Below are positions 13,861 through 24,614 of a stretch of 32,500 bases of DNA, piece after piece. Positions within the stretch are counted from its first letter, which is position 1. Every line of letters starts with the position of its first letter. Source of the DNA: Pseudoalteromonas piscicida (lineage in GTDB: Bacteria; Pseudomonadota; Gammaproteobacteria; Enterobacterales; Alteromonadaceae). The notes beneath the pieces were generated by a model. It saw nothing but the letters and a program-made list of their open reading frames with translations. It made no database searches and was not told where the DNA came from. Where the stretch lies: assembly GCF_002208135.1 (NCBI RefSeq), contig NZ_CP021646.1, positions 1-32,500 of the forward strand, read 5' to 3'. The position numbers and the translations under genes are program-made.

Positions 13861-15750
13861 ATGACATATTGGTTACGCCGCTTAGCTGTAGGCAGCTTAT
13901 GTATGGTGAGCTGGCTCAGTGCAGCCGGCAGCACTCACGACGAGTTTAAGGAGGCCGAGCGCATTGCTTGGTCTGGTAATTACAGCAACTTTAAAGCCGC
14001 TATTGCGCAGCTCGATCACCCGCTCAAACCTTACGTTGAAATGGCGTTTTACAAGCGTCACCCAAGGCTAAAGTATCAGCAAGAAATCCAGCACTTCCTC
14101 ATGGTGTATGAACATACGCCGCTCGAATGGCCGGTGCGTGCTGCTTGGTTAGACTACTTAAAGCGGTACAAGAAAAAAGCACGTTTCATTGAAGACTACC
14201 GTGATACCAGTGATGTTGAGCTCAAGTGTACTTACTTGGCCTACCAATTGGACTTAGGCGCGCCAACAAAAGCCATTCTTGACCAAGTAACCGATATTTG
14301 GACGGTGGGAAAGTCTCAGCCCAAAGCCTGCGATAGTCTTTTTAGGCAATGGCAAAAAGCGGGGTATAGGACGCCTGAGCGTGTCTGGCAGCGAATTTCT
14401 AGTGCCGCACAATCCGGTCAAACGTCACTGCTAGACTATCTTGAGAAGCTGTTACCAAAAAATGAGGCCTATCTCGCCGAGCTTTATAAAAAAGTTCGTC
14501 AAGATCCGAGTGCCGCTGCCGGACTCTATCGCTTTAGTAAACGCACTGAGAAAGAAGCCGAAATTGCGGTATATGGTGTAAGACGCTTAGTTTGGCGCGA
14601 TCCTGATTTAGCGTTGCGTGCATGGCAGAAGATGCAGGATATGTTTACTTTCACCCAGCAGCAAAAGGATAGTGTTGCTTATCGTTTTGCTCTGGCGCTT
14701 GCGTCTAAAGGCCATGAAGACGCACGGTTTTGGCTTAATAAAGTGCCTAAATCGTTGCAGGACAAAAAGCTACTACAGTGGCTGATGAGTAACATGCTGA
14801 AAGAGCAAGATTGGGAAGGGATCTCGGCCTTATTCGTGGGTCACGATCAGCTTAGCAATGGTCAGCAATACTGGCTTGCATATAGCCTCGCTAAGCGTGG
14901 TGAGTTGGCTAAGGCTAACGAGATTTGGCAGCAGTTAGCACAAGAGCGTGATTACTACGGCTTTTTGGCTGCTGCACGATTGGGGTTACCGGTATCACTG
15001 AATGAAGCGCCGTTAAATGTTGAATCTAGTATCGTAGAACGAGTATCTCATGCGCCTGGGTTTAAGCGAGCAAAGGCTTTATACGAATTGGAAAGGTATA
15101 CTCAAGCACGTCGAGAGTGGAACTATCTTACTAACACCTCAAGCAAAGAGGAAAAGCTTGCAGCATCCATATTGGCTGCTGAGTTTGATTGGTATGACAG
15201 CACTATTTTTACCCTGGCACAGATCAAAGCGTGGGATTACGTTGATTTGCGTTTCCCCATGGCGTTTAAAGATCTGTTCACTAAATATAGTGAGCGTAGT
15301 CGAGTCGATGTCGCATGGAGCATTGCGATTGCCCGCCGGGAAAGCTCTTTCGCACCAGATGCGCGTTCGAGTGCGGATGCCCACGGTTTAATGCAGCTGC
15401 TTCCAAGCACTGCTAAATATGTTAATAACCGCAAGCGCGTAACAAAGAATCGCCTGTATCATCCGGCCACAAACATTCGTTTGGGGACCAGTTATTTAGA
15501 GTATTTGAAGCGTAAAAATGCTGGTAATGAGATATTGGCTACGGCTTCGTACAATGCGGGCTATCATAGAATTAAGCGCTGGCTCCCTTCAGAGGCCATG
15601 CCTGCTGAACTTTGGATTGAGCTAATCCCATACCGAGAAACGCGCGACTATGTAAAAAATGTGATGGCATATCGACAGGTTTACCATACCCGTCTAGGTC
15701 GTGACGGCAACATATTGGCAAGTATTTTGGATATGAAAATTGTGAAATAA
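13861..15750 (+). CDS. slt: Soluble lytic murein transglycosylase Slt (Slt70 family)
   Basis: Slt cleaves peptidoglycan glycan strands between MurNAc and GlcNAc, forming 1,6-anhydroMurNAc ends, in the periplasm. The N-terminus MTYWLRRLAVGSLCMVSWLSAAG is a signal peptide. Residues about 30-460 form the long alpha-superhelical ring (LAYSLAKRGELAKANEIWQQL is typical). The C-terminal transglycosylase domain has RRESSF, with catalytic Glu494, then AHGLMQLLPSTA and TASYNAGYHRIKRWLP. Length is 629 aa (645 in E. coli). The ATG at 13861 has AAGGG at the right spacing. It is transcribed divergently from fadB. It has no terminator of its own before pepQ, so read-through is possible. Confidence 0.94.
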   Translation: MTYWLRRLAVGSLCMVSWLSAAGSTHDEFKEAERIAWSGNYSNFKAAIAQLDHPLKPYVEMAFYKRHPRLKYQQEIQHFLMVYEHTPLEWPVRAAWLDYLKRYKKKARFIEDYRDTSDVELKCTYLAYQLDLGAPTKAILDQVTDIWTVGKSQPKACDSLFRQWQKAGYRTPERVWQRISSAAQSGQTSLLDYLEKLLPKNEAYLAELYKKVRQDPSAAAGLYRFSKRTEKEAEIAVYGVRRLVWRDPDLALRAWQKMQDMFTFTQQQKDSVAYRFALALASKGHEDARFWLNKVPKSLQDKKLLQWLMSNMLKEQDWEGISALFVGHDQLSNGQQYWLAYSLAKRGELAKANEIWQQLAQERDYYGFLAAARLGLPVSLNEAPLNVESSIVERVSHAPGFKRAKALYELERYTQARREWNYLTNTSSKEEKLAASILAAEFDWYDSTIFTLAQIKAWDYVDLRFPMAFKDLFTKYSERSRVDVAWSIAIARRESSFAPDARSSADAHGLMQLLPSTAKYVNNRKRVTKNRLYHPATNIRLGTSYLEYLKRKNAGNEILATASYNAGYHRIKRWLPSEAMPAELWIELIPYRETRDYVKNVMAYRQVYHTRLGRDGNILASILDMKIVK

Positions 15751-15823
15751 CCGCACATGGCTGGTGCTTAGACTCAGTTCGTCGTTTTTAGGTAGCAGCT
15801 ATGATAGACTCGATAGTATGTGA

Positions 15824-17167
<1,344 letters not shown>

Positions 17168-17199
17168 GCGGATTTCTAGCGTTAAAAGCAAGTATATTT

Positions 17200-17221
17200 G
17201 GGGGCCGATTGGCTCCCTTTT
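17200..17221 (+). terminator. Probable terminator between pepQ and yigZ
   Basis: GGGGGCC (17200-17206) pairs with GGCTCCC (17211-17217) with one G-T pair and a 4-nt loop, followed by TTTT. It lies 32 nt past the pepQ stop and directly before the yigZ start at 17235. yigZ would then need read-through or a promoter I do not see. Confidence 0.65.
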
Positions 17222-17234
17222 AGTTTGGAACATT

Positions 17235-17851
17235 ATGTCTGAATATTTCATTCCGAGTGAATCAATTAGTCATCACGAGGAAATTAAGAAAAGTACGTTT
17301 ATCGTGCATTTGGCCCATACGCCAACCATTGAGGATGCGAAAGCGTTTATTAAACAGATTAATGAGGCGTATCCCGACGCAAGGCACAATTGTTGGGCAC
17401 ATATAGCTGGGCCCCCAGGTGGCAGTCATGTGTTAGGGTTTTCTGATGATGGGGAGCCTAACGGGACGGCTGGTAAGCCAATGCTAAATGTGCTGATGGG
17501 ATCGGGAATTGGTGAGATAACTGCGGTGACGACGCGTTATTTCGGTGGTATAAAGCTCGGCACTGGGGATTGGTCAGAGCCTATGGTGGCACGCTTAATA
17601 ACGCGCTAGCACAGCTAAGTACCACTAAAAAAGTGCCTGCTTCTATTATTGTTGGCCAGAGTGATTACCATCTTCAAGGTATGATAGAGCAGCTATTACA
17701 AAGTCAGTTTACAGTGCTAAATTTAGATAAAGAATACGCTGCTAATATTACCTGGCAAATAGCAGTAGATAGTCGTGAAACACAACAAATCATTGATGCT
17801 ATTTATGAATTAACCAATGGTGTTGTATTATTTAAGCAACTCAAGGAGTAG
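17235..17851 (+). pseudogene. yigZ: YigZ/IMPACT family protein, broken by a one-base frameshift
   Basis: The first 110 codons encode a clean YigZ N-domain: HNCWAHIAGPPGGSHVLGFS, DDGEPNGTAGKPML and TAVTTRYFGGIKLGTG. The frame then goes wrong at GDWSEPMVARLITR and stops at 17609. The proper continuation, LVRAYGGTLNNALAQL and onward to LFKQLKE at 17851, is in the next frame. The break maps to the GGGG run at 17565-17568. One added G restores GTGGLVRAYGG and an intact 205-aa protein (204 in E. coli). YigZ is a conserved ribosomal protein S5 domain 2-like protein related to eukaryotic IMPACT, with no settled function in bacteria. No other decay is visible, so a sequencing error in the G-run is the likeliest cause. 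Confidence 0.85.
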
Positions 17852-17914
17852 GATCTACTTCTTTACATTCACTAATTAACCTCTGGTTAAATAACAAAAA
17901 GCGCAGCGTACAAA

Positions 17915-19366
17915 ATGCAATTTCGTACCATAATAAAAATACTCGGGCAGTTGGTCGCTCTATTTAGTATCACTATGGTGCCACCAGCCATTGTATCTTT
18001 GATATACAAAGATGGTGGTGGTGTACCTTTTGTTTTAGCTTTTATTTTTAGTGTGCTAATGGGCCTATTTGCTTACTACCCAAACCGCAAGGAAAACGGC
18101 GATCTTAAAGCAAGAGAGGGCTTCTTAATCGTCGTCTTATTCTGGCTGGTACTGGGGTCGTTTGCATCATTACCGCTCATTTTCTTAGATAAACCGAATC
18201 TATCCCTCGCAGATGCTGTTTTTGAAGCTTTTTCTGGGCTGACAACTACGGGAGCAACGGTATTGACGGGCATAGAGCATTTACCTAAAGCGGTATTGTT
18301 CTATCGCCAACAGTTGCAGTGGCTCGGTGGTATGGGGATCATCGTATTGGCCGTTGCTGTTCTCCCTATGCTTGGGGTTGGTGGCATGCAGTTATATCGC
18401 GCTGAAACACCAGGTCCAGTTAAAGACTCGAAGATGACACCGCGCATTGCCGATACGGCCAAGCACCTATGGTATATCTATGTGTCTTTAACGGCCGCAT
18501 GTACAGTGGCTTACTGGATAGCGGGAATGAATTGGTTTGATGCAATTTGTCATGCGTTTGCTACGATAGCCATCGGTGGCTTCTCAACCTATGATGCTTC
18601 AATGGGTTACTTTGATAACCCATTTATCAACGTTATTTGTGTCGTCTTCTTGTTGATTGCTGCTATTAACTTCTCGCTACATTATGCTGCTGTATCGAGC
18701 CGTAATATTAAAGCCTATTTGCGAGATCCTGAGTTTAAAGTCTTTCTGTTTATTCAGTTAGCGCTAGTGGTGATTTGTTTCGCGGTATTGTCATCAAACG
18801 ATGTCTATGAAACAGGTGATGAGACCTTAGATCAAGCGATGTTTCAGGCTGTTTCAATTAGCACCACCGCAGGCTTTGCGACTGATAGTTTTTCAACGTG
18901 GCCGCTGTTTTTACCTATTCTCTTGATTTTCTCTAGTTTCATTGGGGGTTGTGCGGGCTCTACAGGGGGGGGGATGAAGGTTGTACGTGTCTTCTTGCTT
19001 TATTTGCAGGGGATCCGTGAGCTTAATCGTTTAGTGCATCCGCGTGCTATATACTCAATAAAATTAGGCCGCAAGGCGTTGCCAGATAAAGTGGTGGAAG
19101 CGGTATGGGGCTTTTTCTCAGCTTATGCGCTGGTGTTTGTGATTATTATGATTGCATTGCTGGGGACGGGACTCGATAACATTACTGCATTTTCAGCAAC
19201 TGCGGCTTGTCTAAACAACCTAGGTCCTGGGTTGGGAGACGTTGCGGCCCATTATGGCGATATTAGTGATGCCGCAAAGTGGATCCTTACGCTTGCTATG
19301 GTCTTTGGTCGCTTAGAAATCTTCACGCTGTTGGTCCTATTTACTCCCACCTTCTGGCGTGGTTAG
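17915..19366 (+). CDS. trkH: Trk-type potassium uptake transporter TrkH
   Basis: TrkH is the membrane channel-like subunit of the Trk K+ uptake system and is gated by cytoplasmic TrkA. The protein has about ten membrane segments arranged as four M1-pore-M2 repeats. Selectivity-filter loops are visible at SGLTTTGATVL, IAIGGFSTYD, STTAGFATDSF and the last repeat's NNLGPGLGD. GGCAGSTGGGMKVVR marks the third repeat's M2 kink region. Length is 483 aa, the same as E. coli TrkH. The GGG in GSTGGGM is encoded by an uninterrupted run of nine Gs (18965-18973). The ribosome binding site is weak. trkA lies 1.6 kb away on the opposite strand. Confidence 0.95.
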   Translation: MQFRTIIKILGQLVALFSITMVPPAIVSLIYKDGGGVPFVLAFIFSVLMGLFAYYPNRKENGDLKAREGFLIVVLFWLVLGSFASLPLIFLDKPNLSLADAVFEAFSGLTTTGATVLTGIEHLPKAVLFYRQQLQWLGGMGIIVLAVAVLPMLGVGGMQLYRAETPGPVKDSKMTPRIADTAKHLWYIYVSLTAACTVAYWIAGMNWFDAICHAFATIAIGGFSTYDASMGYFDNPFINVICVVFLLIAAINFSLHYAAVSSRNIKAYLRDPEFKVFLFIQLALVVICFAVLSSNDVYETGDETLDQAMFQAVSISTTAGFATDSFSTWPLFLPILLIFSSFIGGCAGSTGGGMKVVRVFLLYLQGIRELNRLVHPRAIYSIKLGRKALPDKVVEAVWGFFSAYALVFVIIMIALLGTGLDNITAFSATAACLNNLGPGLGDVAAHYGDISDAAKWILTLAMVFGRLEIFTLLVLFTPTFWRG

Positions 19367-19379
19367 TCACGCCTATTCA

Positions 19380-19407
19380 AGTGGGCTTATGTTGATGAAA
19401 GCCCACT
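19380..19407 (+). terminator. Hairpin after trkH, possible terminator
   Basis: AGTGGGCTT (19380-19388) pairs perfectly with AAGCCCACT (19399-19407) around a 10-nt loop, 14 nt after the trkH stop. It is followed by AATAACAACC with no T-tract, so it may be an RNA 3'-end stabiliser or a Rho-assisted site rather than a classic intrinsic terminator. Confidence 0.5.
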
Positions 19408-19567
19408 AATAACAACCAAAGGAAATTTCTCCTCTTTGAGTGTGACAAGTTGTCATCTTATTTTTGAACTTCGCAAAGAAAAAGTTAATAAAAATTTCAA
19501 AAACTCGGATTTTCGGGCTTTTCAAGTGTCAGTATTTTTACAACGATTTAACTTGGAGGCGACGATA

Positions 19568-20059
19568 TTGCTTGCCACACGCTTTTCAGACAAAGGATTT
19601 AAAGTGATAAAGGGATTTGCTGCTAGCCATGAGCTGGATCTAGGCATGCAGCTTATAGAACAAAGCGTAATGCAGTTGAATAGCTTAATCGATGAAGTCG
19701 GTTACTTGCAACACAACAAGCCTATATTAGGAAGTGCTCAATCATACGACTTATTCCATCAAATTGGCTGTGAGAGCGGTATACGATTTGTTGTTCAAGT
19801 GATTTCAGAAAATGAGCTTTGGCAAAAACGCCAGATACCAGCGATTGTCGATGATTTTGAGACTGAGGGAGTGGGCTGCTTATTCAAGCATGATGTCTCG
19901 GGTATATTATTTGTTGCTAAGCGTAACAGTGAGCCAATGATGTTGTTTATAGCTGATGAAGAGCTTGGCATGCCACAAAGCTCTCTTGAAGTACAAAGCA
20001 GAATGATGACCCTAAGAGACGGCGCGGTAATGCTCAAAAGTCACTTCCTAGTGAAATAG
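19568..20059 (+). CDS. Hypothetical protein, no family recognised
   Basis: I do not recognise this protein. A TTG at 19568 is the best start because GGAGG (19555-19559) lies 8 nt upstream, giving 163 aa. The frame extends upstream to a TTG at 19436, but that part reads as AT-rich non-coding sequence with no ribosome binding site. The protein is soluble, with no signal peptide or membrane segment. It alternates hydrophobic and polar stretches (IRFVVQVISE, GILFVAKRN, MMLFIADEELGM) suggesting an alpha/beta fold. It sits between trkH and a PilZ gene, with about 130 bp to the latter, which has its own predicted promoter. A short family restricted to marine relatives is possible. Confidence 0.6.
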   Translation: MLATRFSDKGFKVIKGFAASHELDLGMQLIEQSVMQLNSLIDEVGYLQHNKPILGSAQSYDLFHQIGCESGIRFVVQVISENELWQKRQIPAIVDDFETEGVGCLFKHDVSGILFVAKRNSEPMMLFIADEELGMPQSSLEVQSRMMTLRDGAVMLKSHFLVK

Positions 20060-20113
20060 GTGACCCTTTTTTAGGTATTGTTGGTAGTCGAAGCGTTGTA
20101 ATTAATTTGAATT

Positions 20114-20149
20114 CAGTTTTAAATGGCCTTCCGCTAAAACTGCTACAAT
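20114..20149 (+). promoter_or_regulatory. Extended -10 promoter with adjacent inverted repeat, for the PilZ gene
   Basis: TGCTACAAT (20141-20149) is an extended -10 element with no good -35 at 17 bp. Directly over the -35 position lies an 8-bp inverted repeat, CAGTTTTA (20114-20121) and TAAAACTG (20135-20142). That is the layout of a promoter controlled by a DNA-binding protein. Transcription would start near 20156, about 30 nt before the ATG. Confidence 0.45.
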
Positions 20150-20187
20150 AAAAATGTAGTAGAGTTAACTCAGGAAGGGTTGGATCC

Positions 20188-20871
20188 ATGTTAAACACTC
20201 AGGAGGTTGGGCAAGATACTTTGCTCACCGCTATCAGCGCTGGAAGTATTGTTGATTTAGAAATTTGTTTACCGGCAAATAGCAAAAGAGTAAAAACAGA
20301 ATATGTCGGTATGCTCCAAGGGGCGTTTTTAATTCTTAACCATCCCAACCCTAAGCGATTAGGCGCGGCGCTGGACTTTGTGATGGAAGGGACTTCGGTT
20401 ATCGTCCGAGCTTTGCTCGAAAATGGCGATGGCCAAGTCATTGCATTCAAATCGCAAATTAAAGCGGTCTCAGTCCATCCCGCGCGGCTTATTTTTCTTT
20501 ACTTACCCAATAAAGTACAAACTTACAAACTTCGCTCGCAAAACCGGGTGCCAACCTTAATCCCCGCAAAGTTTCACTGTCATGGTATTAAAGATGTTGG
20601 GGTAATAAAAGACATCTCACTTGCTGGATTACAGCTAGATTTAACATCGATTGATGCCGAGCACATGGAAGAGGGATTAAAATGTGAGGTTTTCATTGAA
20701 GGAAAGGAAGGGAATCAGATCACGCTAGAGGGGGATATTCGGCGCATAAAAAGTTATGAAAAAATCGTCTCTTTGGGTATTCACTTAACCTCAGATCCAG
20801 ACATAATCCGTAGCGTATTGAAAGATTACCTAATCGATTTATCTATTTTTCAAGACCAACAAGATAACTAG
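20188..20871 (+). CDS. PilZ domain protein, probable c-di-GMP receptor (YcgR-like)
   Basis: The 227 aa protein has two domains. An N-terminal beta-rich part (about 10-110) resembles the YcgR/PilZN type. A C-terminal PilZ domain (about 115-222) has the c-di-GMP-binding motifs RSQNR (R116 and R120 of RxxxR) and DISLAG (142-147 of DxSxxG). Both motifs are complete, so c-di-GMP binding is likely. Proteins of this layout act as flagellar brakes or as surface and exopolysaccharide regulators. The ATG at 20188 has AGGAAGGG upstream. It has its own predicted promoter and is convergent with trkA, 83 bp away. Its target is unknown, and no flagellar or polysaccharide genes are nearby. Confidence 0.85.
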   Translation: MLNTQEVGQDTLLTAISAGSIVDLEICLPANSKRVKTEYVGMLQGAFLILNHPNPKRLGAALDFVMEGTSVIVRALLENGDGQVIAFKSQIKAVSVHPARLIFLYLPNKVQTYKLRSQNRVPTLIPAKFHCHGIKDVGVIKDISLAGLQLDLTSIDAEHMEEGLKCEVFIEGKEGNQITLEGDIRRIKSYEKIVSLGIHLTSDPDIIRSVLKDYLIDLSIFQDQQDN

Positions 20872-20954
20872 CGAATATGGCGCTTTACACCATTTGGATT
20901 AAGAAAATGAGCTAATTCCCCTTCAAGTTGATTGAGGAACTAATTCAATTGGCA

Positions 20955-22331
20955 TTAAACAAATAAAGCGCTTACCTGGAAGAGTTTTTCTACAACACCG
21001 ATTTGCTTTTTGTCGATCAGGAACATAATCACATGGTCGCCAGAGAGAATAATGGTATCGTCATGAGCGATCAGTACATCTTCATCACGGACAATCGCTC
21101 CGATAGTCGCACCCGGTGGTAATTTGATCTCTCGAATTGCACGACCGACAACCTTAGAGGTGTTTTCATCACCATGTGCGACGGCTTCAATTGCCTCTGC
21201 GGCACCTTTACGCAATGAATAAACGTTAACGATATCACCACGGCGAACATGGGTTAGCAGCGCTGAGATAGTCGCCTGCTGCGGTGAGATGGCAATATCA
21301 ATGTCGCCACCTTGCACGAGGTCAACGTAGGCACCACGTTGAATAAGCGCCATGGTTTTTTGCACGCCCATTCGCTTTGCAAGCATCGCGGCCATAATAT
21401 TGGCTTCGTCGTCGTTAGTGACTGCGATGAATACGTCTACTTGTTCAATATGCTCTTCTGATAACAACTCTTGGTCTGATGCATCGCCACAAAACACCAC
21501 TGTATTATCGAGCATTTCAGACAATTGCGTGGCACGAGCTTGATTACGTTCAATGAGCTTGACGCTATGATTCTTGTCTAATGAACTGGCCAGTCCCGCA
21601 CCTATGTTACCGCCACCGGCAATCATAATTTTCTTGTAAGAGCGTTCAAGCTTTTGCAACTCGTTCATGACGGCGCGAATATGCTTAGTTGCGGCGATAA
21701 AGAACACTTCATCATCGGCTTCAATTACGGTGGTGCCGAGTGGCTTGATGGCTTTACCTTGACGATAAATAGCGGCAACGCGGGTATCGACGTTTGGAAT
21801 ATGCTCTTTCAATGCAGAAAGTGCATAGCCAACAAGTAAACCACCGTAATAAGCTTTAACCGCAACGAGTGATAGCATGCCCTCAGCAAATTGCAGCACC
21901 TGCAGAGCGCCAGGATAATCTATCAACCTACGGATGTATTGAGTGACTAGCTGCTCTGGTGCGATGTAATGGTCGACTGGTAGGTCGTCATTGTGAAACA
22001 GCTTTTCTTTGTACTTTAAGTATTGCTCAGAGCGGATCCGAGCAATTTTGGTCGGCGTATTGAAAATACTATAGGCAACCTGACACGCAATCATATTGAC
22101 TTCATCCGAGCTGGTTACGGCGATTATCATGTCGGCGTCTTCAGCACCTGCTTGGCGTAAGATCTCAGGGTGAGCACTGTGGCCAGTGACGCCCTGTAGA
22201 TCGTATTTGTCTTGCAGCTCTCTTAAGCGCTCGCCATCGATGTCGACAACGGTAATTTCATTTTCTTCACCGACGAGGTTTTCTGCCAGTGTCCCGCCGA
22301 CTTGGCCGGCGCCTAAGATGATGATTTTCAT
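20955..22331 (-). CDS. trkA: Trk system potassium uptake protein TrkA
   Basis: TrkA is the cytoplasmic NAD(H)/ATP-binding gating subunit that controls TrkH. It is a tandem duplication of RCK units. The first Rossmann fold begins [19 protein letters not shown] and the second has [18 protein letters not shown] near residue 232. Each is followed by an RCK-C domain (around 140-220 and 370-455). Length is 458 aa, the same as E. coli TrkA. It is last in def-fmt-rsmB-trkA, 22 nt after rsmB, an arrangement also seen in E. coli. No clear terminator is visible between trkA and the convergent PilZ gene. Confidence 0.96.
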   Translation of the reverse strand: MKIIILGAGQVGGTLAENLVGEENEITVVDIDGERLRELQDKYDLQGVTGHSAHPEILRQAGAEDADMIIAVTSSDEVNMIACQVAYSIFNTPTKIARIRSEQYLKYKEKLFHNDDLPVDHYIAPEQLVTQYIRRLIDYPGALQVLQFAEGMLSLVAVKAYYGGLLVGYALSALKEHIPNVDTRVAAIYRQGKAIKPLGTTVIEADDEVFFIAATKHIRAVMNELQKLERSYKKIMIAGGGNIGAGLASSLDKNHSVKLIERNQARATQLSEMLDNTVVFCGDASDQELLSEEHIEQVDVFIAVTNDDEANIMAAMLAKRMGVQKTMALIQRGAYVDLVQGGDIDIAISPQQATISALLTHVRRGDIVNVYSLRKGAAEAIEAVAHGDENTSKVVGRAIREIKLPPGATIGAIVRDEDVLIAHDDTIILSGDHVIMFLIDKKQIGVVEKLFQVSALFV

Positions 22332-22353
22332 ATTGATTACGGTCGATTTTCTA

Positions 22354-23637
22354 TTATTGTTTTGTCAACTTTGCGTAGTAAAACCCATCACTCAATCCGG
22401 GTAATAGCTGCAAGCCTGGTTGTGCTTCTGTGTCTGCATCATGTAAAGGTATGAGCTTCGCATCAAGGGTCGCAGAAAGAAAACGTGCGATCTGTTGCTG
22501 GTTCTCTTGTGGCAGTACCGAGCAGGTAGCGTAAACTAGTGTGCCACCGGGTTTAAGCAATGGCCAGATTTTATCAATAATTTGTGCCTGTAACGTCACC
22601 AAGTTATCAATATCAGAAGCGCGTCTTAGCCATTTGATGTCCGGGTGTCGTCTAATAACGCCAGTTGCAGAGCAAGGAACATCCAATAAGATGCGATCAT
22701 ATTGCTCGCCATCCCACCATGCTTCGGGGTCACTTGCATCGCCCTCAAGGCACTTGGCCGATAAACCGATACGCTCAAGGTTTTGCTCCACACGTTGTAA
22801 GCGATCACCATCAGCATCAATGGCAGTCACTTCGGCGTCTGCTAACTCCAAAATATGGCAAGTCTTGCCACCTGGGGCTGCACAAGCATCAAGAATACTC
22901 TCACCTTCTTGTGGCGCTAATAATCTCGCGGCTTTTTGGGCGGCGGCGTCTTGCACTGAGCAAGCGCCAGCGGCAAACTGTGGTAACGCATAAACGTCAA
23001 TCGGGCTATCAAGCAAAACTCCGTCTGGGTATTCGCTATGAAGCTGATAGGTTATCCCTTCTTGGTCTAGCATTGCTGCGTAGTCTGAAGTAGAAAACTG
23101 GGATTGGTTTACACGCAGCCACATTGGTGCTTGTTGTTGATTCGCCTCTAAAATAGCTTGCCACTGAGTAGGGTAAGCTGCTTTAAGTTGATTGATAAAC
23201 CAGCCAGGGTGGTTGTATAAACAAGCAGGGATCTCTGCAGCACTGGTTTCTAGTTCGACCTGATGACGTTGGAAGCTGCGTAAAATTGCATTAACTAAGC
23301 CTTTCATGCCGGGCGCTCTTAGTGGCGTGAGTGCGTTTACAGTTTCGGCTACTGCAGCATGAGCTGGTACGCGCATATGTTGTAGTTGGTAAATACCCAC
23401 ATACAGCAAAAACTGGAAAACACGGCGCTTACCTTTAAGCGGTTGCTCAAGTAACTGCTGGCAATAGTGTTCAAGTGAAGGCAAATATCTTAATACGCCG
23501 TAGCAAATTTGCTGTAGCAAGGCTTTGTCTTTACCGTCTAACTGGCTGGTGGCAAGTGGTAATTGAGCACTTAACGACGCGCCTTTATCGACGACTTGAA
23601 ATAGGGTTTGGGCAGCGAGTGCGCGTACATTACTCAC
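22354..23637 (-). CDS. rsmB: 16S rRNA m5C967 methyltransferase RsmB
   Basis: RsmB (Sun/Fmu) transfers a methyl group from SAM to C5 of cytosine 967 of 16S rRNA. Residues about 1-140 form the NusB-like RNA-binding domain ([20 protein letters not shown]). The methyltransferase domain has the SAM motif [16 protein letters not shown], the proline-Cys motif [16 protein letters not shown] and the catalytic Cys in [12 protein letters not shown]. Length is 427 aa (429 in E. coli). The start is a GTG at 23637 whose GTGA overlaps the fmt stop codon, so it is translationally coupled with fmt. Confidence 0.95.
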   Translation of the reverse strand: MSNVRALAAQTLFQVVDKGASLSAQLPLATSQLDGKDKALLQQICYGVLRYLPSLEHYCQQLLEQPLKGKRRVFQFLLYVGIYQLQHMRVPAHAAVAETVNALTPLRAPGMKGLVNAILRSFQRHQVELETSAAEIPACLYNHPGWFINQLKAAYPTQWQAILEANQQQAPMWLRVNQSQFSTSDYAAMLDQEGITYQLHSEYPDGVLLDSPIDVYALPQFAAGACSVQDAAAQKAARLLAPQEGESILDACAAPGGKTCHILELADAEVTAIDADGDRLQRVEQNLERIGLSAKCLEGDASDPEAWWDGEQYDRILLDVPCSATGVIRRHPDIKWLRRASDIDNLVTLQAQIIDKIWPLLKPGGTLVYATCSVLPQENQQQIARFLSATLDAKLIPLHDADTEAQPGLQLLPGLSDGFYYAKLTKQ

Positions 23638-24581
23638 GCGTCACCAACCTTAGCACCCAGTGCTACCCAGTCGGCACGACCATTTAAAAAGTCTTGTGCA
23701 GACATTGGCTTTTTACCTTGTGGTTGCAAGGTGTGAATTTCCAATGCCTGTGTGCCACAGGCAATTACGATACCATGCTTATCTGCGCGTAGCACATGTC
23801 CTGCATCACCTTGCTCGTCAACTACCTTCGCCTGCCAAATCTTGACGCTGTTACCTGCCATATTGGTAAAGCAAACCGGCCATGGATTAAATGCACGAAC
23901 GTTACGCTCAATTTGCACAGCTTCCATCTGCCAGTTAATGTCGGCTTCTTCTTTGCTTAGCTTCTTAGCATAATTCGCTAGTGTATCGTCTTGCTTTTCT
24001 GGCGTGATCTCGCCCGCTGATAAGCGTGCTAGCGTATCAATAAGCGCGTCAGGTCCAAGTTCGGCAAGCTTGTTGTAGAGATCTGCACTAGTATCAGTAG
24101 CTGTAATAGGGCAGCGGGCGATATGCAACATATCACCGGTATCTAGGCCCTCGTCCATTTGCATGATCGTTACGCCAGTTTCATTGTCGCCAGCCCAAAT
24201 AGCACGCTGAATAGGCGCAGCGCCTCGCCATCGTGGTAAAATTGAGCCATGAACATTCAGGCACCCGAGTCGTGGAGTATCTAAAATGGCTTTTGGTAAT
24301 AATACCCCGTAGGCAACAACAATCATGACATCGGCGTCAAGCGTGGCTAGTTCTGCCTGTGCTTCCGGTGTTTTTAATGATTGCGGTTGTAGCACTGGCA
24401 GGTTGTGTTCTTGTGCTAGCACTTTTACTTCACATGCTTTGAGCTTTTTGCCACGTCCAGCTGGGCGGTCGGGCGGGCAGTACACTGCCACGACGTCATG
24501 TTGTGATTGAATAAGTGCGTCAAGATGGCGCGCTGCAAAGTCTGGCGTGCCTGCGAAAACGATACGCAAAGGATTACTCAC
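23634..24581 (-). CDS. fmt: Methionyl-tRNA formyltransferase
   Basis: Fmt formylates Met-tRNAfMet with 10-formyltetrahydrofolate, which is needed for normal translation initiation. The N-terminus [19 protein letters not shown] and the catalytic region [20 protein letters not shown] with [10 protein letters not shown] are diagnostic. The C-terminal tRNA-binding beta-barrel (about 205-315) contains NPWPVCFTN. Length is 315 aa, as in E. coli. It lies 33 nt after def, its functional partner, and overlaps rsmB by four bases. Confidence 0.96.
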   Translation of the reverse strand: MSNPLRIVFAGTPDFAARHLDALIQSQHDVVAVYCPPDRPAGRGKKLKACEVKVLAQEHNLPVLQPQSLKTPEAQAELATLDADVMIVVAYGVLLPKAILDTPRLGCLNVHGSILPRWRGAAPIQRAIWAGDNETGVTIMQMDEGLDTGDMLHIARCPITATDTSADLYNKLAELGPDALIDTLARLSAGEITPEKQDDTLANYAKKLSKEEADINWQMEAVQIERNVRAFNPWPVCFTNMAGNSVKIWQAKVVDEQGDAGHVLRADKHGIVIACGTQALEIHTLQPQGKKPMSAQDFLNGRADWVALGAKVGDA

Positions 24582-24614
24582 GAAATACCCTAAAGTCAGT
24601 TAGTTGGAGATTGG

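Noticed and set aside
17565..17610. Programmed ribosomal frameshifting in yigZ
   Set aside because: There is no X-XXY-YYZ slippery heptamer, no following pseudoknot that I can see, and the family is not known to use frameshifting.
20880..20973. GCGCTTTA and TAAAGCGC as a terminator or repeat between the PilZ gene and trkA
   Set aside because: The arms are almost 80 bp apart, one lies in trkA coding sequence, and there is no T-tract; chance is likely.
22541..22993. A 150-codon open frame antisense to rsmB
   Set aside because: RsmB motifs on the minus strand are complete; the antisense product is Ser/Ala/Arg-rich shadow sequence.
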